The notes beneath the pieces are model-generated. The model had not been told where the DNA came from. It searched no databases and saw nothing but the letters and a program-made list of their open reading frames with translations. From the NCBI GenBank assembly GCA_963922935.1, contig CAWUKE010000057.1, forward strand, positions 1-11,505: a stretch of 11,505 bases of DNA, written 5' to 3'. The stretch is from Litorimonas sp963922935 (lineage in GTDB: Bacteria; Pseudomonadota; Alphaproteobacteria; Caulobacterales; Maricaulaceae). Positions 1-5,458 of the stretch are shown here, piece by piece (the first letter of the stretch is position 1; the number at the start of each line of letters is the position of its first letter). A program made the position numbers and the translations under genes.

Positions 1-51
1 GGCCGCGCGCGTTTCGCCGATGGCATCTTCAATAACGGCCCGGCGTTTCAT
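1..51 (-). CDS. rng: Ribonuclease E/G family protein, N-terminal fragment (cut by window edge)
   Basis: Only the first 17 codons lie in the window. They read MKRRAVIEDAIGETRAA on the minus strand. The basic start followed by an 'IEDAIGETRAA'-type segment is how alphaproteobacterial RNase G/E-like proteins begin, just before the S1-like domain. Family members are endoribonucleases that process rRNA and degrade mRNA; nothing catalytic is visible here. The ATG shares four bases (ATGA, 48-51) with the maf stop codon, which suggests translational coupling. The position directly after maf fits the infA-maf-rng order common in alphaproteobacteria. The call rests on a short segment plus synteny; the rest of the gene lies left of position 1. 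Confidence 0.72.
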   Translation of the reverse strand, partial: MKRRAVIEDAIGETRAA

Positions 52-626
52 GCCGCTACATCAGCTGCCAGAAGCAAATTCCGCGTCTCATAGACAGGAA
101 GACCGACAACGCCCGTATAGCTGCCGGACAGATGGTGGATAAAGGCCCCAGCCCGGCCTTGAATGCCATAGCCGCCCGCTTTGCCTCGCCATTCTTCGCT
201 ATCCAGATAGTCCGCGATCTCGGCCTCAGACAGACGCTTCATTTTGATCCGCGTCTCTGACAGGCGTGAGCGAACATGACCTTCTGCGTCGATCACACAG
301 ACACCGGTAAAGACGCGATGAGCCCGGCCCGACATCAGCCGCAAGCAGCGTTCTGCCTCATCCCGTTCTTCGGTTTTGGGTAAAATACGGCGCCCAACCC
401 CAACGACTGTATCGGCGGCGAGGACGATTTTGCCAGGTTGATGAATAGCGTGAGCCTTCTCGACGGCGAGACGGAGCGCATGTGGACCTGGTAATTCACC
501 TGGGATCGGATCTTCGTTGATGTTGGCGGGCATAACGGCCTCAGGCTTGAGGCCAATTTGCGCCAATAGGTCCAAGCGACGCGGGCTGGCACTGGCAAGA
601 ATAAAGCCGTTTCCGGCGGAAGACAT
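48..626 (-). CDS. maf: Maf-like nucleoside triphosphate pyrophosphatase, dTTP/UTP (YhdE) type
   Basis: 192-residue cytoplasmic Maf/HAM1-superfamily protein. Family members hydrolyse non-canonical or excess nucleoside triphosphates to the monophosphate and PPi, limiting misincorporation. Visible motifs are SASPRR (residues 12-17, phosphate binding), NEDP with Glu38, ADTVV with the likely catalytic Asp72, Lys84, and GYGIQGRAG with Gln156. The closing GSYTGVVGLPVYET segment is also typical. Lys84 and the Gln of GIQG are features of the YhdE (dTTP/UTP) subgroup rather than the YceF (7-methyl-GTP) subgroup, so the dTTP/UTP assignment is inference from those residues. Length is normal for the family. 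The gene lies 12 bases after infA and overlaps the rng start by 4 bases. The Shine-Dalgarno signal is weak (a GAG just before the ATG), so translation may depend on readthrough from infA. Confidence 0.95.
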   Translation of the reverse strand: MSSAGNGFILASASPRRLDLLAQIGLKPEAVMPANINEDPIPGELPGPHALRLAVEKAHAIHQPGKIVLAADTVVGVGRRILPKTEERDEAERCLRLMSGRAHRVFTGVCVIDAEGHVRSRLSETRIKMKRLSEAEIADYLDSEEWRGKAGGYGIQGRAGAFIHHLSGSYTGVVGLPVYETRNLLLAADVAA

Positions 627-638
627 AGGTCTCTATGC

Positions 639-857
639 TTACTTAAAGCGGTAGGTGATACGACCCTTGGTCAGGTCGTAAGGCGTCATTTCAACAGTCA
701 CGCGGTCACCGGCCAGAACCCGAATTCGATTACGACGCATCCGCCCCGCCGTGTGGGCGATGATCTCGTGATCATTGACCAATTTCACGCGAAAAGTTGC
801 GTTCGGCAGAAGTTCGACGACTTCGCCTTCAAATTCTAAAAGTTCTTCTTTAGCCAA
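639..857 (-). CDS. infA: Translation initiation factor IF-1 (TTG start)
   Basis: 72 residues, the usual length of IF-1, a single OB-fold (S1-like) protein that binds the 30S A site and helps IF-2 and IF-3 during initiation. The sequence begins MAKEELLEFEGEVVELLPN and contains HEIIAHTAGRMRRNRIR and GDRVTVEMTPYDLTKGRI, which are near-invariant IF-1 segments. The first codon is TTG (857-855). A TAG stop lies in frame two codons upstream with only GTT between, and no in-frame ATG or GTG would preserve the conserved MAKE start, so TTG is the only reasonable choice. AGGA lies about 9 bases upstream as a ribosome-binding site. A 107-base gap to the phosphatase gene gives room for its own promoter. 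maf follows after 12 bases. Confidence 0.97.
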   Translation of the reverse strand: MAKEELLEFEGEVVELLPNATFRVKLVNDHEIIAHTAGRMRRNRIRVLAGDRVTVEMTPYDLTKGRITYRFK

Positions 858-904
858 AACCTATTCCTGTGTGATGCCGATCTCGGCTCTTTTACGTTTC
901 GCGG

Positions 905-931
905 CCTATATAGGGACGGATTTGACGGATT
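905..931 (-). promoter_or_regulatory. infA leader: palindromic TATATA box and tandem 8-base repeat (possible promoter)
   Basis: The gap upstream of infA (858-964) contains a perfect 10-base palindrome CCTATATAGG (905-914). Directly beside it is a tandem repeat of GACGGATT (915-922 and 924-931, one base apart; AATCCGTC when read toward infA). TATATA could be a -10 element about 50 bases from the start codon. The hexamer 17 bases further upstream (CTGGAA) is a poor -35, so promoter function is only possible. The tandem repeat sits where a regulator or RNA polymerase would contact DNA. Confidence 0.35.
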
Positions 932-964
932 CCAGCGAAAACCTCTGTTCGCAAGCCGCTTGAG

Positions 965-1366
965 CTATCGTCGCGGCTTCATATTCTGCAGGCGCGTGTC
1001 AATTATGGCGGCAATCGTCCGATAGGTCTCTAAAATCGCGCGAATGTCATGGCTGCCTGTTTGCGGCATGGGCAAATTCCACAATTCAACCGGCGCATCA
1101 TCGCCGAAAACGGCGTCCGCGGTCTCAGCAGCGTCCTTGGAGAAGGCGATGATTCGGTCGAAACTCTCATCTGCGTAGTCCTGAACCGATCGGGGCTGAT
1201 GCGCGCTCATATCGATGCCGCGTTCCTGCATGATCGTCATCATTAGCTCGTCCGGCTCACCCGGACTGATCCCGCAAGAATAGGCTTCATGGCCCTGCGC
1301 GTCGGCGAGGCCCTGCGCGATAGGGCTACGCACCATATTCAGCTGGCAAACAAAGAGGAGTTTCAT
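965..1366 (-). CDS. Low-molecular-weight protein-tyrosine-phosphatase-like protein
   Basis: 133-residue cytoplasmic protein of the LMW-PTP/arsenate-reductase-like fold. The P-loop CX5RS is intact near the N-terminus (CQLNMVRSP; Cys7, Arg13, Ser14), as expected for a phosphotyrosine-phosphatase nucleophile site. The region that normally holds the general-acid Asp (W-x-x-P-D-P type) reads WNLPMPQTG, with Met100 at the expected Asp position. Catalysis may therefore be weak or altered, or the protein may bind rather than hydrolyse phospho-substrates (inference). The start is the ATG at 1366, preceded by AGGGGG; an upstream in-frame ATG at 1405 adds 13 residues that do not fit the fold and overlaps UPF0262. 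The gene follows UPF0262 by 13 bases. A phosphatase between UPF0262 and infA is common in alphaproteobacteria. Its substrate is unknown. Confidence 0.85.
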   Translation of the reverse strand: MKLLFVCQLNMVRSPIAQGLADAQGHEAYSCGISPGEPDELMMTIMQERGIDMSAHQPRSVQDYADESFDRIIAFSKDAAETADAVFGDDAPVELWNLPMPQTGSHDIRAILETYRTIAAIIDTRLQNMKPRR

Positions 1367-1379
1367 CGTAAGCGCCCCC

Positions 1380-1880
1380 TCACCGTGGCTTTCGGTGCAA
1401 GGCACAGATCAACGTAAACAGCCGACGCGATGTGTTGAACGACATGTCAGCCTGATTGCGCAGACTATCGCTTAGTAGGCGGGAACCTTCATTATGCAGC
1501 CCGCGACGGCCCATATCGATGGCTTCGATCTGAGCGCTCGTCGCGGTGCGGATCGCATTGTGATAGCTCTCGCAGATCAGGAAATAGTCTTTCACAATCC
1601 GCCGGAACGGGACCATATTCATCGAAAACTGCGCCCGCGGAATACCGGCCGTCGTATTCACCTCCCATTGCAGGCGCGCCCCATCTTCAAGAGCCAAGCG
1701 CAACATGTAGGGCCCGGTTTTACTCTCCAGCGGTTTGAACTGATTGTCCTCAATTAGATCGAAAATTGCGACCCGCCGCTCATGCTGCATTTCGACCGAC
1801 GTGATAGGAAGGCTGTCATCATCAATATGCAGCTCAGCGATATAATGATCACCATCTTCGAAGTCGGTTTCGTCGCTCAT
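1380..1880 (-). CDS. UPF0262 family protein
   Basis: 166-residue conserved alphaproteobacterial protein of unknown function. The recognisable family core is ERRVAIFDLIEDN (about 35-47), GPYMLRLAL (56-64), PFRRIVKDYFLICESYHNAIRTA (about 91-113) and, nearly invariant, QIEAIDMGRRGLHNEGS, ending in RRLFTLICALH. There is no signal peptide or membrane segment, so it is probably cytoplasmic. The first 30 residues are acidic and variable. The ATG overlaps the DUF2948 stop by four bases (ATGA) and no clear Shine-Dalgarno sequence is visible, so translation is probably coupled to the upstream gene. In many relatives hisD sits immediately upstream; here DUF2948 takes that place. No activity can be assigned. 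Confidence 0.93.
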   Translation of the reverse strand: MSDETDFEDGDHYIAELHIDDDSLPITSVEMQHERRVAIFDLIEDNQFKPLESKTGPYMLRLALEDGARLQWEVNTTAGIPRAQFSMNMVPFRRIVKDYFLICESYHNAIRTATSAQIEAIDMGRRGLHNEGSRLLSDSLRNQADMSFNTSRRLFTLICALHRKPR

Positions 1881-2305
1881 CTATCGGGATGAGGCGCGTC
1901 GTGATTGGGCACAGCGCGGCTACGCTTCTCTTCGCCCGCATCTGAGAGGATCAGATCAAGGCCTTCCACCTCCATCCGCAACGCCCCACCCCCGGCGAGG
2001 GTCAGGGTCAGATACCCTGAAGGCGCGTCTGTTTCTTCAAAGGACACATCCAGCAAAACCGCAAAGGCGTCAGGATTGGATCGATCAAACGCCGTGCTTT
2101 GTAAGGTCATAACCCCGTCAATGCGCAGTCCTGTGAGAATACGCGTCGGCTTGGCGTCCTCATGCCGAAATCGCGACATTTGCAATGTCACAGAGCGCCC
2201 GACCGGATCGTAGCGAATATCGCCCACACGCAAGATCGCGTCTTGTAAGGCGCTGGCGACGACCCGCAGGTCGTCTGTATCCGTGACCAGAAGTTTCAAG
2301 CCCAT
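1877..2305 (-). CDS. DUF2948 family protein
   Basis: 142-residue protein recognised as DUF2948 by its order of segments: MGLKLLVTDTDDLRVVASALQ at the start, DAILRVGDIRYDP, MSRFRHED, LTGLRIDGVMTLQS, and a late LTLAGGGALRMEVEGLDLIL. The family is small, alphaproteobacterial, usually encoded directly after murA, and of unknown function. The ATG at 2305 was chosen because the conserved domain begins there; the reading frame stays open to 2473, but that extension overlaps the murA 3' end and looks unlike protein. The ribosome-binding site is weak (AGGG about 17 bases upstream). The gene starts 40 bases after the murA stop and ends in an ATGA overlap with UPF0262, so all three genes are probably on one transcript. 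Confidence 0.9.
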   Translation of the reverse strand: MGLKLLVTDTDDLRVVASALQDAILRVGDIRYDPVGRSVTLQMSRFRHEDAKPTRILTGLRIDGVMTLQSTAFDRSNPDAFAVLLDVSFEETDAPSGYLTLTLAGGGALRMEVEGLDLILSDAGEEKRSRAVPNHDAPHPDR

Positions 2306-2345
2306 AGCGTTTTCGTTTTCAGCCCTACGTTTCGGTTCTAATGGC

Positions 2346-3611
2346 CTAATTGTCGGGCTGCCGCGAAATACGCGCCCCACATTGGCCAAGCTTCCCTTCA
2401 ATGTCTTCAAAGCCGCGGTCAAGATGGTAGACGCGGGCAATGTGGGTTTCCCCGCGCGCCGCAAGGCCCGCATTGATCAAACAGGCCGACGCGCGCAAGT
2501 CAGTCGCCATGACCGGCGCCGCCGTAAACTCTGGCACACCCCGCACAATCGCTTCGCGACCTGTGACGGTAATGTCTGCGCCCATCCGCGCCAGTTCCGG
2601 GCAATGCATGAAGCGGTTTTCGAAAATGTTTTCGCGAATGATCGACACGCCATCAGCGAGACACATAAAGGCCATGAACTGCGCCTGCAGGTCGGTTGGA
2701 AATCCGGGATAAGCCATCGTGTCGATATCAACGGGACGCGGACGCCCTGTCCCCCGTTCGATCAAGACGCTATTTTCGTCTAGACTGACACGGCCCCCAG
2801 CCTGCGCGATTAGCGGCCAGAGCGCGCCTAGATGGTCATGCCGCACATGTGTTAAGCGCACAGACCCGCCCGCGGTCGCGGCCGCCAATGCATAGGTCCC
2901 CGCTTCGATCCGGTCGGGGACAACACTATGTTCGACCTTGCCAAGCGACGCTACTCCTTCGATCCGGACTTCCGAACGCCCCGCACCCGTGATCTTTGCG
3001 CCCATCGCATTGAGACAATCGGCAAGATCAACGATTTCCGGCTCCCGCGCCGCATTCATCAGAACCGTTTCCCCTTCGGCCAGTACGGCGGCGAGCATCG
3101 TATGCTCCGTCGCGCCAACAGAGACAAACGGGAACGCGATCTCAGCCCCTTTCAATCCGTTCCGCGCCGTCGCGACGACATAACCCTGGTCGAGTTCAAT
3201 CTTAGCACCCAGCGCTTCCAAGGCCTTTATGTGCAGATCAACCGGCCGCGCCCCAATCGCACATCCACCCGGTAAGCTCACCCTCGCTTCGCCAGTCCGC
3301 GCCAGTAAAGGGCCGAGAACATTAAACGAGGCCCGCATCTTCCGCACGAGGTCATAAGGCGCTTCTGTTGAGGCGAGCTTTTTGGCATGGAGCCGCATTG
3401 TCCCAGCTTTGCTGCTATCAATGTCGACGCCCAAATGTTCCAACAAAACCGCCAGCGAACGCGTATCGCGAAGATTGGGCATATTGGTCAGGGTCACGGG
3501 CTGGTCTGTCAGCAGCGGAACGACCATTAATTTGATGGCACTGTTCTTTGCGCCCGAAATCCGAATATCTCCGCGAAGCGGATAGCCGCCTTCTATAACT
3601 ATCTTATCCAT
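2346..3611 (-). CDS. murA: UDP-N-acetylglucosamine 1-carboxyvinyltransferase
   Basis: 421-residue MurA, of normal length. It catalyses the first committed step of peptidoglycan synthesis in the cytoplasm, transferring enolpyruvate from phosphoenolpyruvate to UDP-GlcNAc. Key features are present: Lys22-Asn23 in SGAKNSA, the active-site Cys117 in PGGCAIGARPVDLH (the residue fosfomycin alkylates), the Asp307 of YPGFPTDLQAQ, the DLRASACL segment with Arg373, and the C-terminal HLDRGFEDIEGKL. With Cys rather than Asp at 117 the enzyme is expected to be fosfomycin-sensitive (inference from the family). The ATG at 3611 gives the canonical MDKIVIEGG start, with only a weak GGA about 10 bases upstream. 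A small basic protein is encoded 57 bases upstream on the same strand, and DUF2948 lies downstream. Confidence 0.98.
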   Translation of the reverse strand: MDKIVIEGGYPLRGDIRISGAKNSAIKLMVVPLLTDQPVTLTNMPNLRDTRSLAVLLEHLGVDIDSSKAGTMRLHAKKLASTEAPYDLVRKMRASFNVLGPLLARTGEARVSLPGGCAIGARPVDLHIKALEALGAKIELDQGYVVATARNGLKGAEIAFPFVSVGATEHTMLAAVLAEGETVLMNAAREPEIVDLADCLNAMGAKITGAGRSEVRIEGVASLGKVEHSVVPDRIEAGTYALAAATAGGSVRLTHVRHDHLGALWPLIAQAGGRVSLDENSVLIERGTGRPRPVDIDTMAYPGFPTDLQAQFMAFMCLADGVSIIRENIFENRFMHCPELARMGADITVTGREAIVRGVPEFTAAPVMATDLRASACLINAGLAARGETHIARVYHLDRGFEDIEGKLGQCGARISRQPDN

Positions 3612-3668
3612 AAGACTGTGATCCGCCGATTCTGCTTACCGCGCTTTGTCGATGCGCATGTGACAAGG

Positions 3669-3824
3669 TCAAGGCGCTGGCGGGCTTTTTTCGGGGCGGT
3701 CTGCAGTTGGCTTTGCCTCAGATGTCACGGCCTTCTGTTTGCGCGCGGCCTGTTTGCGACGCCGTAAGTTGGCGCGTAACTGTGCGGCGAGATCGGCGTC
3801 TGAGGGTTTCTTTGGGCCTGACAT
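3669..3824 (-). CDS. Small basic conserved protein upstream of murA
   Basis: A 51-codon gene on the minus strand, starting MSGPKKPSDADLAAQLRANL and ending with a Pro-rich ADRPEKSPPAP tail before TGA. Residues about 11-31 form a strongly basic, Ala-rich segment (LRANLRRRKQAARKQK) that could be an amphipathic helix. Overall there are 13 Lys/Arg and 5 Asp/Glu. GGAGG stands 7 bases before the ATG, the strongest ribosome-binding site in this block. I recall similar short proteins with an 'LRANLRRRK' core in front of murA in other alphaproteobacteria, which supports a real gene. There is no signal peptide and no recognised fold; nucleic-acid or ribosome binding is possible from charge alone. Such short genes are easily missed in annotation. 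Confidence 0.82.
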   Translation of the reverse strand: MSGPKKPSDADLAAQLRANLRRRKQAARKQKAVTSEAKPTADRPEKSPPAP

Positions 3825-3831
3825 TGGACGG

Positions 3832-3836
3832 CCTCC
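3832..3836 (-). promoter_or_regulatory. Shine-Dalgarno site of the small basic protein
   Basis: GGAGG on the minus strand, 7 bases before the ATG at 3824. It is a near-ideal spacing and sequence, and it fixes the start of the 51-codon gene. Confidence 0.8.
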
Positions 3837-3851
3837 ACAGTGCTTAGGGGC

Positions 3852-3880
3852 TTTTCAAGGGCTAAGGCTGTAGCTATAGC
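3852..3880 (+). promoter_or_regulatory. Possible sigma-70-like promoter for tRNA-Thr
   Basis: TTTTCA (3852-3857) and TATAGC (3875-3880) are separated by 17 bases. Each matches four of six consensus positions, and together they would place a transcript start about 40 bases before the mature tRNA. This short divergent gap (3825-3925) must also hold any promoter for the minus-strand small protein and murA; no convincing one was found on that strand. Confidence 0.35.
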
Positions 3881-3925
3881 GCGCCGCCTACGCAGGGTCT
3901 ATCGCCTAGATGACCTGTGCCAGAG

Positions 3926-4000
3926 GCCGCGGTAGCTCAGTGGTAGAGCGCATCATTGGTAATGATGAGGTCGAGAGTTCAATTCTCTCTCGCGGCACCA
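3926..4000 (+). tRNA. tRNA-Thr (anticodon GGT)
   Basis: 75 bases including an encoded CCA. The acceptor stem GCCGCGG (3926-3932) pairs with TCGCGGC (3990-3996) with one terminal G-T pair, followed by discriminator A (3997) and CCA (3998-4000). The D-arm core is GTAGCTCAGTGGTAGAGC. The anticodon stem CATCA/TGATG (3951-3955/3963-3967) encloses the loop TTGGTAA, giving anticodon GGT at 3958-3960, which reads Thr codons ACC and ACT. The T-arm contains GAGAGTTCAATTCTCTC. All stems are complete. No second copy of the tRNA 3' end and no integrase gene are visible nearby, so there is no sign of use as an integration site. Confidence 0.98.
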
Positions 4001-4073
4001 GTTTCTTTGTCAGTTTCATTGCCAAAGCAATCCATGTTTAGCCCATTGCGTCTTTCTATCTTGTCTTTATGCG

Positions 4074-4090
4074 TGAACATGGAATGTTCA
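4074..4090. promoter_or_regulatory. Perfect palindrome upstream of the DUF1214/DUF1254 pair (candidate operator)
   Basis: TGAACAT-GGA-ATGTTCA: 7-base arms around a 3-base centre, ending 25 bases before the TTG start at 4116. A further CCATGTT (4032-4038) is the reverse complement of the AACATGG inside the palindrome. The symmetry and placement between tRNA-Thr and the gene pair suggest a dimeric regulator site. No regulator gene is adjacent, so the binding protein is unknown. The rest of 4001-4115 shows only a 5-base hairpin (ATTGC/GCAAT, 4018-4031) and no clear promoter. Confidence 0.4.
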
Positions 4091-4115
4091 TCCGAATTCA
4101 ACGCGTAGAACTCAC

Positions 4116-4727
4116 TTGAGACCTTTTGTGCAAGCTATGGTCATCGCGATCGCTGCGCTTGGCCTCATCGGCGCGACTTTCTTCGCGACGCGCGCTTGGA
4201 CGCTGCACAGTCTGACGGACAAAAACTTTGTCTTTGAAAGCTTTCAGCGCGTTGACGATATCTGGCTATATTCTGACAAGGTCGGCACACAAGCCGCCTC
4301 TGACCTTGAACGCGCACGGGTGGCGCTGGGCGGACCGCTAGCCTTATCCGCCACTGAAACGGTTTACTTTGTTGCAACCCAAGACGGTGATGGGAACCCG
4401 CTCACATCGAGCTGCACCTATCAGGTCAGCGGCGGGCCGATCGATACGCGGTGGTGGTCCCTGACGCTCTATGATAGTGTAACGCAGCACTACGTTCCGA
4501 ACATTGAAAACCGTTCAAGCTGGAACAGCGTGTCTCTTCCCTATGATGCCAATGACCGCTGGGCGGTCACGGTTGCGCCTACGCCTCAATCTGAGACCTG
4601 GCTGCCTTCACAATCGGTACCGGAAAAGCCGTTCGATCTAATGCTGCGTGCCTATAATCCAAGTGATAAATTGCGCGATCAGATGCCCAATATAGAGCTA
4701 CCAACAGTAAAGCGTCTGTCATGCTGA
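4116..4727 (+). CDS. DUF1214 domain protein, membrane-anchored
   Basis: 203 residues from TTG at 4116. A hydrophobic segment (about 8-25, VIAIAALGLIGATFFA) after a short basic N-terminus looks like an uncleaved anchor, so the rest is probably periplasmic. The DUF1214 signature is the stretch CTYQVSGGPIDTRWWSLTLYD (residues 100-120), followed by a weakly conserved strand-rich region and FDLMLRAYNPSD. The protein ends in Cys203; Cys100 and Cys203 are its only cysteines and could form a disulfide. In larger relatives DUF1254 and DUF1214 are two parts of one protein; here they are separate genes overlapping by 7 bases. The function is unknown. The start is uncertain: GTG at 4128 or ATG at 4137 would also work, and none has a good Shine-Dalgarno site. 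Confidence 0.82.
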   Translation: MRPFVQAMVIAIAALGLIGATFFATRAWTLHSLTDKNFVFESFQRVDDIWLYSDKVGTQAASDLERARVALGGPLALSATETVYFVATQDGDGNPLTSSCTYQVSGGPIDTRWWSLTLYDSVTQHYVPNIENRSSWNSVSLPYDANDRWAVTVAPTPQSETWLPSQSVPEKPFDLMLRAYNPSDKLRDQMPNIELPTVKRLSC

Positions 4728-5278
4728 GACGTCCGGCCTTACTTGCTGTTGCCGCAATCCTGCTGGTCACAGTAACAGCGCAGGTCACGCATAAGATCAT
4801 CCTGACGCAAGTCCCCGTGAAGGTGATGGATACGATTGAAAATCGAATAGCTTCGCAGGCGGGCGGGTGGAACCGTTGCTTGCATAATCAAGCTTACGGC
4901 CCTCAGGCCGACACGGTGCGTCGTGCCAATCCGGATAGTCTAGTCAGTGTGATGGCATATGACCTCAGTGACGGTCCGATACGCGTCTCAGGTGAAACTT
5001 GGCCGCGCTACTGGTCCATCTCACTCTACCAACACAATACGGACAATTTCTTTGTCAGAAATGATCGCGGCTTAGCCAACAGCCGCTTTGATTTCATTCT
5101 CGCCTTGGATCATCACGATACCAGCGATCTGTCGGGTGAACGGATCGTCTCACCGACAACCAAAGGCATTATGCTAATTCGACGCTTTGCCGCAGATGAA
5201 GCGGATATGCCTGGTATCCGCGATAATCAAAATGCTATGTATTGCGGGGCCGCAGTCGTTGTAGATAAAAGTATTTAG
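4721..5278 (+). CDS. DUF1254 domain protein, membrane-anchored
   Basis: 185 residues starting MLRRPALLAVAAILLVTVTA, a basic start and hydrophobic segment that anchors it or directs export. The DUF1254 core is visible in NPDSLVSVMAYDLSDGPIRV, PRYWSISLYQHNTDNFFVRND (about 95-115) and TTKGIMLIRRF near the end. Cys53 (NRCLHNQ) and Cys175 (MYCGAAV) are the only cysteines, again a possible periplasmic disulfide. The ATG lies inside the last codons of the DUF1214 gene (7-base overlap), so the two are almost certainly co-translated and probably act together. The paired order DUF1214 then DUF1254 is common in alphaproteobacteria. No enzymatic role is established for this short form. Confidence 0.84.
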   Translation: MLRRPALLAVAAILLVTVTAQVTHKIILTQVPVKVMDTIENRIASQAGGWNRCLHNQAYGPQADTVRRANPDSLVSVMAYDLSDGPIRVSGETWPRYWSISLYQHNTDNFFVRNDRGLANSRFDFILALDHHDTSDLSGERIVSPTTKGIMLIRRFAADEADMPGIRDNQNAMYCGAAVVVDKSI

Positions 5279-5304
5279 AAACAGCTTTCTAACCTCACTT
5301 TTTT
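5275..5304 (+). terminator. Weak terminator-like hairpin after the DUF1254 gene
   Basis: TTAGAAA (5275-5281) and TTTCTAA (5286-5292) form a perfect 7-base stem with loop CAGC. A run of six T (5299-5304) follows after six bases. The stem includes the stop codon and has only two G-C pairs, so termination would be weak. The rest of the gap to the kinase gene (5305-5458) holds only a small TTGCC/GGCAA hairpin (5328-5341) and no clear promoter. Confidence 0.35.
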
Positions 5305-5458
5305 AAAGCGAATTATCCTTCTTTCCGTTGCCCGTTGGCAATATCTTCGATTGGGATGAGATGCCATCTGAACGATTGTCGTGCGCGTTAACGTGACCTT
5401 TGCCTTTTTACGACCATACAAAGACACGGTGTGGGATGACCGTAAAAGAGAGGTCGGG

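Noticed and set aside
1367..1405. 13-codon N-terminal extension of the phosphatase
   Set aside because: LMW-PTP proteins begin a few residues before the P-loop; ATG at 1366 has an AGGGGG site and avoids overlap with UPF0262.
2306..2473. 56-codon N-terminal extension of the DUF2948 gene
   Set aside because: It overlaps the murA 3' end out of frame, and the conserved domain begins at the ATG at 2305.
2283..2783. 166-codon plus-strand frame antisense to murA
   Set aside because: It lies opposite a clear murA, resembles no family and has no ribosome-binding site; such shadow frames are common in GC-rich coding DNA.
3926..4000. tRNA-Thr as an attachment site for an integrated element
   Set aside because: No integrase, no repeat of the tRNA 3' end and no change in gene character were found downstream.
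4076..4088. GAAC-N7-GTTC resembling a LexA/SOS box
   Set aside because: The alphaproteobacterial LexA site I know is a direct repeat (GTTC-N7-GTTC); this is an inverted repeat, and the downstream genes have no SOS connection.
5381..5458. 26-codon N-terminal extension of the hybrid kinase from GTG
   Set aside because: There is no ribosome-binding site upstream of the GTG, whereas GAGAGG sits at the right distance from ATG 5459.
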